Source of the DNA: Flavobacterium cheongpyeongense
GTDB lineage: Bacteria > Bacteroidota > Bacteroidia > Flavobacteriales > Flavobacteriaceae
Reading direction: 5' to 3'
Length of the DNA: 64,000 nucleotides
Assembly (NCBI RefSeq): GCF_003202435.1
Contig: NZ_QJHK01000016.1
Location: forward strand, 1 to 64,000
A model generated the notes under the pieces. The model worked only from the letters and a program-made list of their open reading frames with translations, had not been told where the DNA came from and ran no database searches. A program made the translations under genes and the position numbers. Numbering within the stretch: position 1 is the first letter of the stretch; the number at the start of each line of letters is the position of its first letter. Below, piece by piece: positions 53,247-62,316 of this stretch.

Positions 53247-54296
53247 ATGAGAAATTTTGATATTAACGAAGATCCGCACAGACGTTATAATCCGTTACTA
53301 AACGAATGGGTTTTGGTGTCACCCCACCGTGCAAAACGACCATGGCAAGGCCAGAATGAAACTATCTCGACAGAAAAATTACCTAAATACGATCCGACCT
53401 GTTATTTATGCCCGGGTAATGTTCGCGCCAATGGTATGAATAACCCAAATTACGAAAGTTCGTTTGTTTTTGAAAATGATTTCGCAGCTATGAAGCAGGA
53501 TGAAATCATGTACGAAGAAGACATTCGACACACTTTTTTTAAGGCACAGCCGGAAAGAGGGATTTCGAGAGTCGTTTGTTTTTCGCCAAGACACGATCTT
53601 ACTTTGCCTGAAATGGAAGTGGCAGGCATCGAAAATATTATCCGTACCTGGCAAAAAGAATATACTGATTTAGGCAGCATCGACTACATCAACCATGTTC
53701 AGATTTTTGAAAATAAAGGAAGTGTCATGGGATGCAGCAATCCACACCCACACGGGCAAATCTGGGCGCAGTCATCATTGCCGACACAGGTAGAAAAAAC
53801 ACAAAAAAACCTGAAAGATTATTTTATTAAAAACAACCGCAATCTTTTACAGGATTATCTTAAAGCCGAATTAATTAAAGATGAACGGCTTGTAATCGAA
53901 AATGATCATTTTGCAGCATTGGTTCCTTTTTGGGCCATCTGGCCATACGAAACGATGATTATCAGTAAAAGACATATCACTAAAATTACCGATTTTACAG
54001 CAGAAGAAGTCACTTCGTATGCCACTATTTTGAAACAGCTGACTACAAAGTATGACAATCTTTTTAATACGTCATTCCCTTATTCTTCAGGAATCCATCA
54101 GGCGCCAACAGACGGTGGGGCACATGAAGAATGGCAGTTTCACATGCACTTTTATCCACCATTATTACGTTCTGCTACAGTAAAAAAGTTCATGGTTGGA
54201 TATGAGATGTTAGGTGAATCACAACGTGATATTACTCCTGAAAAAAGCGCAGCCATTTTAAGAGAGCAATCAGATATTCACTATAAAAATAAATAA
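53247..54296 (+). CDS. galT: UDP-glucose--hexose-1-phosphate uridylyltransferase
   Basis: A 349-residue HIT-superfamily enzyme moving UMP from UDP-glucose to galactose 1-phosphate. The active-site HxH is in NPHPHGQIW (HPH), with a metal pair of Cys in DPTCYLCPGN near residue 52. It begins 2 bp after galK and ends 2 bp before galE. Confidence 0.96.
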   Translation: MRNFDINEDPHRRYNPLLNEWVLVSPHRAKRPWQGQNETISTEKLPKYDPTCYLCPGNVRANGMNNPNYESSFVFENDFAAMKQDEIMYEEDIRHTFFKAQPERGISRVVCFSPRHDLTLPEMEVAGIENIIRTWQKEYTDLGSIDYINHVQIFENKGSVMGCSNPHPHGQIWAQSSLPTQVEKTQKNLKDYFIKNNRNLLQDYLKAELIKDERLVIENDHFAALVPFWAIWPYETMIISKRHITKITDFTAEEVTSYATILKQLTTKYDNLFNTSFPYSSGIHQAPTDGGAHEEWQFHMHFYPPLLRSATVKKFMVGYEMLGESQRDITPEKSAAILREQSDIHYKNK

Positions 54297-54298
54297 CC

Positions 54299-55312
54299 AT
54301 GAAAATAGTCGTTACTGGTGGGTTAGGTTTTATCGGCTCACACACCGTTGTAGAATTACAAAACGAAAATTTCGAAGTAATTGTTATAGACAATCTTTCT
54401 AATTCTTCGATTGAAGTTTTAGACGGAATCGAACGAATTACCGGAAAAAAACCGCTTTTTGAACAAATTGATTTAAGAGACAAAGCAGCTGTTCAGGATT
54501 TCTTCAAAAAATATTCTGATGTATCCGGTGTTATTCATTTTGCTGCTTCAAAAGCTGTGGGAGAAAGCGTTCAGAACCCTTTGTTATATTACGAAAACAA
54601 CATAAACTCATTGGTGTATATCCTTCAGGAATTACAACAAAAATCAGAAGCGAATTTTATTTTCAGTTCTTCCTGTACCGTTTACGGTCAGGCCGAAAAG
54701 ATGCCAATCGCAGAATCAACCCCTATCCAGCCGGCAATGTCACCTTACGGAAATACCAAACAAATTGGTGAGGAAATCATTACCGATGTTACCAAAATAA
54801 GTAACCTGAATGCTATTTTACTGCGTTATTTCAACCCAATTGGGGCACATCAATCAAACGAAATTGGCGAATTGCCACTGGGAGTCCCACAAAATTTAGT
54901 ACCATTTATCACGCAGACCGGTGTTGGATTACGAAAAGAATTATCCGTTTACGGAAATGATTACCCTACTCCTGACGGAACCTGTGTCCGCGATTATATT
55001 CACGTAGTGGATGTGGCAAAAGCACATGTTATTGCCATGCAAAGGCTGGTAAACAAAACCAATGCAGATAAATTAGAAATTTTCAATTTAGGGACCGGGA
55101 AAGGAAGTTCTGTACTTGAAGTAATCAATGCCTTTGAGAGAGCCAGCGAACAAAAACTGCCTTACAAAATAGTTCCAAGAAGAGAGGGTGATGTTACAGA
55201 AGCGTATGCCAATACTGACAAAGCTAATAATATTCTGGGCTGGAAAACACAACTCACATTAGATGACGCCATTGCAAGTGCCTGGAAATGGGAACAAAAG
55301 ATCAGACAATAA
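54299..55312 (+). CDS. galE: UDP-glucose 4-epimerase
   Basis: A 337-residue short-chain dehydrogenase-fold enzyme that converts UDP-galactose and UDP-glucose. NAD-binding GGLGFIGSHT at the N-terminus, catalytic SSSCTVYG and YGNTK (YxxxK), and CVRDYIHVVDVA are present. Last gene of the tight gal run. Confidence 0.96.
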   Translation: MKIVVTGGLGFIGSHTVVELQNENFEVIVIDNLSNSSIEVLDGIERITGKKPLFEQIDLRDKAAVQDFFKKYSDVSGVIHFAASKAVGESVQNPLLYYENNINSLVYILQELQQKSEANFIFSSSCTVYGQAEKMPIAESTPIQPAMSPYGNTKQIGEEIITDVTKISNLNAILLRYFNPIGAHQSNEIGELPLGVPQNLVPFITQTGVGLRKELSVYGNDYPTPDGTCVRDYIHVVDVAKAHVIAMQRLVNKTNADKLEIFNLGTGKGSSVLEVINAFERASEQKLPYKIVPRREGDVTEAYANTDKANNILGWKTQLTLDDAIASAWKWEQKIRQ

Positions 55313-55341
55313 AAAATATAGAAATGGTAGCTTTTTTGTTA

Positions 55342-55362
55342 CAAATGTAAAAAACACATTTA
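55342..55362. promoter_or_regulatory. AraR-type operator, site D (symporter)
   Basis: CAAATGT, seven bases, then ACATTTA, in the 259-bp gap before the sodium/sugar symporter. It matches the other four sites except for the left half-site, where TAAGTGT is CAAATGT. It is the basis for linking the symporter to arabinose rather than galactose. Confidence 0.55.
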
Positions 55363-55571
55363 TTTATATTGCGCATAACTATTTTTACTTTACTTTTGAT
55401 TTTCAATTTTATAAAAAAAGAGCCAAATTAAAATACATATCGTATTTTTTTCGGATTAAAAGAATAAATTAATTAGTTTAGCAAGCATAATAAACTATTT
55501 TCGACAGTCGTTATAGGAACCATTAAACTTTACAAAAATCACTTTATATTAATTTCAAATATTACTAACAA

Positions 55572-57257
55572 ATGAGCCAAAACCTTGCTTTTGCAGATTA
55601 TGCAGTATTTATTATCTATTTTCTCGTCGTATCCATTTACGGATATACGATTTATCGCAAACGCGAAAAAAACGAACACGATGCTAAGGCTTATTTCCTT
55701 GCAGAAGGAACACTTACATGGTGGGCGATTGGAGCTTCATTGATCGCTTCAAACATTTCAGCAGAACAATTTATCGGAATGAGTGGTGAGGGCTTCTTTC
55801 TTGGAATTGCAGTTGCTGCTTATGAGTGGATTGCCGCTATTGCCCTTATTATTGTTGCCGTTTGGTTTATCCCCGTATATCTTAAAAATAAGATTTACAC
55901 GATGCCACAATTCTTAAAAACACGTTATAACGAATCTACTGCCTTAATTATGGCGGTTTTCTGGCTGTTTTTATATGTTTTCGTAAACCTAACTTCTATT
56001 TTATACTTAGGAGCGGTTGCTATTAACGGACTGGCAGGTGGTGAGTATCTGCATGTTATTATGATTGGTCTGGCTGTTTTTGCTTTAATCATTTCTTTAG
56101 GAGGTATGAAAGTGGTCGCTTATACTGATGTTATTCAGGTAGCGGTTTTAATTATTGGAGGTTTAGTAACCTCTTATATTGCTTTGACGGTTGTGGCAGA
56201 AAGTTTTGGTTTTGGAAAAGACGCCCTTGCCGGTTTCAACTTATTGATGGAAAAAGCTCCTGAGCATTTTAAAATGATTATTCCTGAGCCGACCGCAACT
56301 TCTTCTCAAAACGACATCGACAAATATCTTACTTTCCCTGGTATGATGTCTTATTTAGCAGGTATCTGGATTATCAATCTTAACTATTGGGGATGTAACC
56401 AGTACATTACTCAAAGAGCATTGGGTGCTGATTTGCAAACTGCCCGTACCGGTATTTTGTTCGCGGGTTTCTTAAAATTATTAATGCCGCTTATCGTAAT
56501 GTTACCTGGTATTGCTGCTTTTGTTTTATATAAAAACGGAGATTTACCACAATTGGTTGGAGGAAAAGACGGTGCTTACTCAGCCATGCTAACGTTCTTG
56601 CCAACAGGTCTTAAAGGATTGTCTGTAGCAGCCTTAACAGCAGCAATTGTTGCTTCATTAGCAGGTAAAGTAAACAGTATCTCTACCATTTATACCTTAG
56701 ACGTTCACAAAAAATACATTCAAAAAAACGCCAGCGACAGACATCAGGTAAACATCGGTCGTTATGCGGTTTTTGCAGCGATGCTTTTGGCTGTTATGTT
56801 TACGTGGAATGATATTCTTGGAATTGGCGGTGTTGGTGGATTCACATACATCCAAAAATATACAGGATTCATTAGCCCTGGAGTATTTGCTATGTTCGTT
56901 TTAGGTATGTTCTGGAGAAGAACTACCGGAGCTGCAGCGATTGTAGGGGTAATTTTAGGATTTGTATTATCAGTATTATTTAACGAATATGCTCCTGCTT
57001 TGTTTGGAAACGAAACTTTATTGTACACAGCCTATAAAAATGCTAAAGGTATCTACGAAATTCCGTTCCACATCTGTATGGGATTATCATTCTTCTTTAC
57101 AACACTTGTAATGGTTGCAATGAGTTTTGCAGGACCAAAAGTGAACCCTAAAGCTTTTGAAACTGAGCCGGGAATGTTTGCTGTAAAACCACAGACAACT
57201 GTTTTAATTGTCATTACTTTATTAGTTATCGTAGCGTTGTACGTGAAGTTCTGGTAA
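55572..57257 (+). CDS. Sodium/sugar symporter (SSS family, vSGLT-like)
   Basis: A 561-residue membrane protein with about 14 hydrophobic helices. Early motif SLIASNISAEQFIGMSGEGF and SYLAGIWIINLNYWGCNQYI are typical of SGLT-like SSS carriers, as is the helix with GLSVAALTAAIVASLAGKVNS. It imports a monosaccharide with sodium. It lies after galE, and its own AraR-type site D suggests L-arabinose, but galactose cannot be excluded. Confidence 0.92.
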   Translation: MSQNLAFADYAVFIIYFLVVSIYGYTIYRKREKNEHDAKAYFLAEGTLTWWAIGASLIASNISAEQFIGMSGEGFFLGIAVAAYEWIAAIALIIVAVWFIPVYLKNKIYTMPQFLKTRYNESTALIMAVFWLFLYVFVNLTSILYLGAVAINGLAGGEYLHVIMIGLAVFALIISLGGMKVVAYTDVIQVAVLIIGGLVTSYIALTVVAESFGFGKDALAGFNLLMEKAPEHFKMIIPEPTATSSQNDIDKYLTFPGMMSYLAGIWIINLNYWGCNQYITQRALGADLQTARTGILFAGFLKLLMPLIVMLPGIAAFVLYKNGDLPQLVGGKDGAYSAMLTFLPTGLKGLSVAALTAAIVASLAGKVNSISTIYTLDVHKKYIQKNASDRHQVNIGRYAVFAAMLLAVMFTWNDILGIGGVGGFTYIQKYTGFISPGVFAMFVLGMFWRRTTGAAAIVGVILGFVLSVLFNEYAPALFGNETLLYTAYKNAKGIYEIPFHICMGLSFFFTTLVMVAMSFAGPKVNPKAFETEPGMFAVKPQTTVLIVITLLVIVALYVKFW

Positions 57258-57282
57258 AAATATTTATTATATCATCATTATT

Positions 57283-57318
57283 AAAAAGAGACTATCTGAA
57301 AAGGTAGTCTCTTTTTTT
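57283..57318 (+). terminator. Intrinsic terminator after the symporter
   Basis: AAAAAGAGACTA (57283-57294) pairs with TAGTCTCTTTTT (57305-57316), followed by more Ts. Confidence 0.85.
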
Positions 57319-57424
57319 ACACAAAAGGAAAAAAGGAGCTTGAGATTGTATTATACAGTTAATTTTTGCCAAACAAAAAATTAATTATTTTTAAACTACA
57401 TCAAAAAAATTTGAAATTATTAAA

Positions 57425-58588
57425 ATGAAATCAAACCCAATTATTACACCAACTATTATTTGCTTACTGGTTTTTTTAATTTCTTGTAAAAAACAAGAAA
57501 AAGTTGATTTGATGAAACTGAAATTAACAGAAAAGATTGAAAACATAATTGATTTCAACGATTCAATATATATTGGAGTCGAAACTGTTGAATATCCTTT
57601 TTGTTTATTGGCCGAAATTGACAATTCAACAAAATACACTTTTGACGGTATGGATTTAAAAAAACAAAAAGTATATTTTCAAATCAACTCAGATTTATTA
57701 AAAACAGACAGTATTACAAAATCAGGCGGAGGTCATATCGATTTTGTACGCTTAAAGAAGAAAGAGGAATTGACCCTTCTTTTTAAAAAATACAAAGCAG
57801 ATGATTATTTGTATGGTTTTAGAATAGAAATGAAATCTTCAGAATTTAAAAATGAAATCCTGAAAAAACTTGAAAACAAATATGGAAAAGGCACAAAAAA
57901 TCCCAACACAGATAACGGTTTATACTGGAATTTAAAAAAACAGGGGAAGTATATTTTTTATTCACCGGATTATAACAGGGTAACCATTTTAAATAACGCA
58001 AAACTATCGAAAACCTGTTATTGGGACACTTTCAATGGTTTAATCGATTTTGGAGGATGCAATAATGAAAATTACTTTAAGGAGTTACTCATTAATACTA
58101 CAAAACCAGAAAACATGAAGAACAAACCTCTTCTTACTATTCATAAAGATTGGAGTATAAATGATGTTACAATTGGAAAATCAAATGAAAATGATTTTAA
58201 AAAATCCAAAACCAGTAAAAATTTTGAACGAAATATTATCATACAAGGAAGCAATGGAGCTATTAATGAACTTACTTACGATAATGATTATAACAATTTT
58301 TATTTCTTTTTTGATATCACTAAAAAAAATAGTGAAAACCCACAGTATAATATTGTAAAAGCATATTCTTTAACAGACTTTAGCCTTGCCGAAATTTCAT
58401 TTGAAAACGGATTAAAACCCTTCTCTCCAAAAGAAGAAATAGCAAAAAAACTGGGTAAAGACCAAATTGAAAATTATGACGATTTAAAATTTTCAAATTA
58501 TATCGAAATTAAGAATGCCGTTTTAAAAATACAGCTAATGTTTAATGATAAGAACGAGTTTTCAAGTATTTATGTTGTAAAAAAATAA
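57425..58588 (+). CDS. Uncharacterised lipoprotein
   Basis: A 387-residue protein with a lipoprotein signal (VFLISC, Cys near residue 21). It has repeated beta-strand segments and a long middle with FRIEMKSSEFKNEILKKLE. No known domain was recognised. It is single, between two terminated regions, on the plus strand. Surface or periplasmic location follows from the signal. Confidence 0.65.
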   Translation: MKSNPIITPTIICLLVFLISCKKQEKVDLMKLKLTEKIENIIDFNDSIYIGVETVEYPFCLLAEIDNSTKYTFDGMDLKKQKVYFQINSDLLKTDSITKSGGGHIDFVRLKKKEELTLLFKKYKADDYLYGFRIEMKSSEFKNEILKKLENKYGKGTKNPNTDNGLYWNLKKQGKYIFYSPDYNRVTILNNAKLSKTCYWDTFNGLIDFGGCNNENYFKELLINTTKPENMKNKPLLTIHKDWSINDVTIGKSNENDFKKSKTSKNFERNIIIQGSNGAINELTYDNDYNNFYFFFDITKKNSENPQYNIVKAYSLTDFSLAEISFENGLKPFSPKEEIAKKLGKDQIENYDDLKFSNYIEIKNAVLKIQLMFNDKNEFSSIYVVKK

Positions 58589-58671
58589 AGACCCAAACAG
58601 GCGTTCTGTTATATTTTATGATTACATTCAAAATTAAAACAGAATTGCTACACTTGACAAACACATCCATT

Positions 58672-59001
58672 TTATGCAGATTTTGCTAATTTGCTTTTAT
58701 ACAAATCAAATTCATAACTAAAAATATCAAGTACGAGTTCATGACTTAAATCCGGATGGCAAAAATAGGCTCCTGCTTCTAATACTCTGTCTGGAAAATT
58801 ATCAGAAAATTTTCCGCAAATACTGAAATTATTGATAACCACAAATTTTGAATTGTCGTTTGTTAACTTTATTTTGAAATATCCATATAAATTATCTCTG
58901 TATTCTACCGAGAGAATCTCAAAAATAAAATTCGTTAATAAACCATGTTTGTCTGATAAGTAACCCATATTTCCTAAACTTTCATTTTTTATTATTGCCA
59001 T
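58672..59001 (-). CDS. Hypothetical protein
   Basis: A 109-residue protein, no signal peptide or membrane helix. Segments such as FEILSVEYRDNLYGYFKIKL and YFCHPDLSHELVLDIFSYEF suggest a small mixed fold. No family recognised. The start MAIIKNESLGNMGY is accepted because it is the longest frame with normal composition; a shorter start is possible. The neighbouring genes do not suggest a role. Confidence 0.5.
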   Translation of the reverse strand: MAIIKNESLGNMGYLSDKHGLLTNFIFEILSVEYRDNLYGYFKIKLTNDNSKFVVINNFSICGKFSDNFPDRVLEAGAYFCHPDLSHELVLDIFSYEFDLYKSKLAKSA

Positions 59002-59119
59002 AATTACTGGATTTTTAGATTTGTAACTTTGATAATTAATCCTGATTAGATTTTGTACTTACTTTATAAAATACGTGTCTTGATCTATTTAATGCATTTC
59101 AGATTTTTAAGTTGATACA

Positions 59120-59383
59120 TTATATTTTTTTGCTGAAAATTTCTTTTCTGCGCAATGTGATTGTTGTTTCTTCATGTAATCTTTTTTGATACAATTCAAT
59201 GATTGCATCCTCAATATCATTATTGGTATTTCTGCCATTAAAAACGTGGGTGATATATGAATTACTAAAGGGAAGTCCTTTTTTATTCCATATTTCTTTC
59301 TCTTCTAATAGTTTTTTAACATCACTTGAGTAGCCTGTTTTAAAGACTTTCTTCATTTTATTCCTTTGTACAGCTGTAATCAT
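59120..59383 (-). CDS. Small protein, possible DNA-binding, divergent from an HTH gene
   Basis: An 87-residue basic protein. The run FSNSYITHVFNGRNTNNDIE followed by DAIIELYQKR resembles the recognition-helix area of small XRE-like regulators of Bacteroidota elements (compare VLNGKR patterns), though the match is weak. It diverges from the HTH gene at 59510 across 126 bp, a layout common in phage or mobile-element switches. ATG at 59383 or 59356 are both possible starts. Confidence 0.5.
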   Translation of the reverse strand: MITAVQRNKMKKVFKTGYSSDVKKLLEEKEIWNKKGLPFSNSYITHVFNGRNTNNDIEDAIIELYQKRLHEETTITLRRKEIFSKKI

Positions 59384-59509
59384 AGATAAGTTTTATTTGA
59401 ATCATATAATTATTGTATTTTTACTACGTATTTACTACGATGTAACTACTTCAAATATATATCATTTATTGATATATTGTATCATTTTTAATACAAAAAT
59501 TTAAAAAAA

Positions 59510-59878
59510 ATGCAAACAGAAGGCGAGAGATTACGCTACTACATTGAAAGCAAGGAAGTTAACCTTAGGCAGTTCTGCATAGAAAATGATATATTATACA
59601 CTTCTTTACACCCAATTTTAACGAATTCCAGGTCATTGGGAATGAACATTTTGAAAAAAATTATGCAGGTTTATCCTAATTTAAACATAAACTGGGTTTT
59701 AACCGGCATGGGGGATATGGAAATTACAGAAGACAACATTTTGCGTGATCCAAATTCAGTTTATCAAAATTCAGATCCCGGATATGTAGCTTTCTTAAAA
59801 TACTTTGACAAAGAAGCCACTACAGATAAAATTATTGCCTTAATTGAAAAGAAATTAGAGGATAAGAAAAAGAAATAA
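59510..59878 (+). CDS. Helix-turn-helix transcriptional regulator
   Basis: A 122-residue XRE-like protein. The helix region LRQFCIENDILYTSLHPILTN is followed by the Bacteroidota signature NLNINWVLTGMGDMEI. A Lys-rich C-terminus may form a helical tail. It is divergent from 59120-59383, like a repressor/antirepressor pair, but no phage structural genes follow within the window. The next genes are the umuC-umuD locus on the other strand. Confidence 0.75.
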   Translation: MQTEGERLRYYIESKEVNLRQFCIENDILYTSLHPILTNSRSLGMNILKKIMQVYPNLNINWVLTGMGDMEITEDNILRDPNSVYQNSDPGYVAFLKYFDKEATTDKIIALIEKKLEDKKKK

Positions 59879-60168
59879 TATTTAGTAACTTACAGAAACT
59901 TATACCAATAAACAATCATATAAAAGTTAAAAAATTTTCTGATATAATGCCTATACAATTATAAAAACAGGCTAATTTTTATTAATTTATAACGAAATAC
60001 ATAATCGGTATTAACCCCTTTGCTGGTTTGTATCTGGTGCTTATTTAAAACTTATAGAAAAATATAGCGTTTGCAACCTAATTAAAAACAGAAGTATCCT
60101 AAACAAGTATACTTTGTTCCTTACAAAGGAATTAAGTGTATAATGATATTTTAGATGTGCATCTTATT

Positions 60169-60609
60169 TCACACTTTTTTAATCACATAAGTCACCATTC
60201 CCCAAATGATGAGCTGATTTTCTTCCGTAACTTTTATGGGACTGTAATTGGGGTTTTCAGGTATGAGGTACATGCAGTCCTTTTCGACCTGAATGCGTTT
60301 TACGGTAAATTCGCCATCAATAAAACAAATCGCAATCTTATTATTTTGAGGTTCCAGACTTCGGTCTACTACCAAAACATCTTTGTCATTAATACCCGCA
60401 TCAATCATAGAATTCCCTTTGACCCTCACATAAAAAGTAGCCAGCGGATTTTCGCTTAACTCCTTGTTAAGATCAATACTGGTTTCCATAAAATCTGCAG
60501 CCGGTGAGGGAAAACCTGCCGAAACGCCTTCAGTATTATACCGGATCCTGATTTCGCTTTCGAAATCAGCCTTAAAGAAGGTTAGTTTTTGTTCTTTTTT
60601 TAGAGACAT
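60169..60609 (-). CDS. umuD: UmuD-like autoproteolytic subunit of DNA polymerase V
   Basis: A 146-residue S24-family protein. Self-cleavage is expected at Ala31-Gly32 (SAGFPSPAADF), with Ser67 in GNSMIDAG and Lys104 in FTVKRI forming the Ser-Lys pair, 37 residues apart as in E. coli UmuD. On activation by RecA filaments the cleaved form joins UmuC. It overlaps the end of umuC by 10 bp but lies downstream of it, the reverse of the classical umuDC order. Confidence 0.93.
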   Translation of the reverse strand: MSLKKEQKLTFFKADFESEIRIRYNTEGVSAGFPSPAADFMETSIDLNKELSENPLATFYVRVKGNSMIDAGINDKDVLVVDRSLEPQNNKIAICFIDGEFTVKRIQVEKDCMYLIPENPNYSPIKVTEENQLIIWGMVTYVIKKV

Positions 60610-61874
60610 TTTACTTCTAATAATTTTTTGAAATCAGTCGTATATTTAGGCGAAAGATGATTCTGGTTCATGTTCCAGGTCAATTTAAGATTTTGAGAAG
60701 CCAGTTTAACTTTTCTATTGCCCATTTTACCATTCAACTGATCCATTACTTTCATCAAAGCAAGGTGTTTAGGGTCTTCCTCTTCAAACAACTGAAACTG
60801 TTTTTTATCTTCATCAATCAATTCTGTCACTACGACACCTGCTTTTTTAAACCTGATGCTCTCATTTCCTTTGTGTAATTTCTTAAGCAATTCTACAGCA
60901 GCATTTGAAATGGTCAAAGTCGAATTGCTTGCATAAGGCAGCGTTACCGCCATATTAAAGTAATATTTAGGACTCTCAATAGTATGCCTGTCAATGACCA
61001 GCATTACAATTATAGTATGACAGCAAGAATTTTGAATCCGTAATTTTTCTGCACAAACAGAGGCAAAAGTTACAATACGCTCGCGCAGTAAATCAAAATC
61101 AGAAATTTGTTTAGGAAAACTTCTCGTAGTTGCAATGCTCTTTTTTTGTTCCGGCAAAGGTTCTAAATCCAAAACCGATTTTCCTTCGAGTTCATATTTA
61201 AGGCGAAGACCAATAACCCCCATTTCTTTTTTAATCCAGGCTTCGTGTTGTGGCTGAATAAAATCCAGAGCCGTATGAATGTTGCGAAGTTTGACTTTCT
61301 TTTTTGTGCGATGGCCGATACCCCAGACATCTTCAATTTTGGTCCATTTTAAAGCTTTGATTCTTTTTTCATCGGTATCAATAACATAAACACCCTTAGT
61401 TCTGTCCTGAAATTCCTTGGCAATTTTATTGGCTAATTTTGACAAAGCCTTTGTTTCGGCAAAACCAATGCAGACCGGAAGTCCAACCCATTTTTGAATA
61501 CGGGATTTCATTTGAATACCATAACTATGATAATCCAAAACACCAACACCATCAAAATTCAGGAACGCTTCGTCTATACTGTAAATTTCAACATGGGGAG
61601 TAAACTGCTCCAGGATTTTCATCACACGATTACTCAAATCTCCATACAGCGGATAATTTGAAGAAAACAATTTGACATTTTTTTCTTTTACCAATTCCCT
61701 AATCTTGAATGCCGGCGCCCCCATTGGAACTCCAACCGCTTTTGCCTCATTGCTTCTCGAAATAACACAACCATCGTTGTTGGATAAAATCGCAACCGGT
61801 TTTCCGTTGAATTCCGGCTGGAAAACACGTTCGCAGGAAGCATAAAAATTATTACAATCGACTAAAGCATACAT
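60600..61874 (-). CDS. umuC: Y-family DNA polymerase, UmuC-like
   Basis: A 424-residue translesion polymerase. The N-terminal metal Asp is in ALVDCNNFYASCERVF, the NDGCVISRSNEAKAVG block follows, and the catalytic pair is in YSIDEAFLNFDG. A C-terminal little-finger domain contains IATTRSFPKQISDFD. Its stop overlaps the umuD start by 10 bp, so coupled translation is likely. A -7 box at 61879-61886 is only a few bases from the ATG, so the message may be leaderless. Confidence 0.93.
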   Translation of the reverse strand: MYALVDCNNFYASCERVFQPEFNGKPVAILSNNDGCVISRSNEAKAVGVPMGAPAFKIRELVKEKNVKLFSSNYPLYGDLSNRVMKILEQFTPHVEIYSIDEAFLNFDGVGVLDYHSYGIQMKSRIQKWVGLPVCIGFAETKALSKLANKIAKEFQDRTKGVYVIDTDEKRIKALKWTKIEDVWGIGHRTKKKVKLRNIHTALDFIQPQHEAWIKKEMGVIGLRLKYELEGKSVLDLEPLPEQKKSIATTRSFPKQISDFDLLRERIVTFASVCAEKLRIQNSCCHTIIVMLVIDRHTIESPKYYFNMAVTLPYASNSTLTISNAAVELLKKLHKGNESIRFKKAGVVVTELIDEDKKQFQLFEEEDPKHLALMKVMDQLNGKMGNRKVKLASQNLKLTWNMNQNHLSPKYTTDFKKLLEVKCL

Positions 61875-61878
61875 CTTG

Positions 61879-61886
61879 CAAAATTA
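61879..61886 (-). promoter_or_regulatory. -7 promoter box directly at the umuC start
   Basis: Minus-strand TAATTTTG, ending 4 bp before the ATG at 61874. A start of transcription about six bases further on would coincide with the ATG. Confidence 0.45.
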
Positions 61887-62284
61887 CGCAATAGTGTAAT
61901 ATGCTTTTGATAAGAAGCGTTAAATTTTATTTTAAGCAATACGCTTATCATTGAAATAATTTAAACTTTTTAGAATTAAAAATTCTTAAATTATGAAACC
62001 TATTTCTGCTTAATTGTTTTCAGGAAGAGTGTTTTTTACCATACTATTGAATGCAAGTGTAAACACCTGTCCGGGCTTAAAAAAAATTAGAAAAACTAAA
62101 AACTGACAATACGTAATTTTTAAATCCAGAATTTATGACCTTAATTTATTAATTACAAAAGATTTAGCCTGCAACAAAATCGATAGAATTGGATTATTAG
62201 AAAGTAAGCTTTTGAAAGCTTCAATACTTCTAAATTAAAAAAAAACACAATAAAAATTTAATGTTTTAATTTAAATAAAAAACT

Positions 62285-62292
62285 TACATTTG
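62285..62292 (+). promoter_or_regulatory. -7 promoter box for the secreted-protein gene
   Basis: TACATTTG fits TAnnTTTG, 24 bp before the ATG at 62317. Confidence 0.4.
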
Positions 62293-62316
62293 AATTTTAA
62301 CTTAAATACATTTTTT

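Larger units (their letters stand above)
61875..62316. other. Gene-free divergent region between umuC and a secreted-protein gene
   Basis: 442 bp, AT-rich. It holds the umuC promoter box (61879-61886), an 18-bp dyad-like word ATTACACTATTGCGTAAT on the minus strand just upstream of it, a plus-strand -7 box at 62285-62292 and a small dyad AAGCTTTTGAAAGCTT (62206-62221). No gene seen. Confidence 0.5.

Noticed and set aside
59120-61874. Prophage remnant covering the HTH pair and umuC-umuD.
   Set aside because: No integrase, capsid, tail or att repeats seen; umu genes are also common chromosomal genes.
62206-62221. Dyad AAGCTTTTGAAAGCTT as an operator or origin element.
   Set aside because: Short, isolated, and not repeated nearby; no supporting gene.
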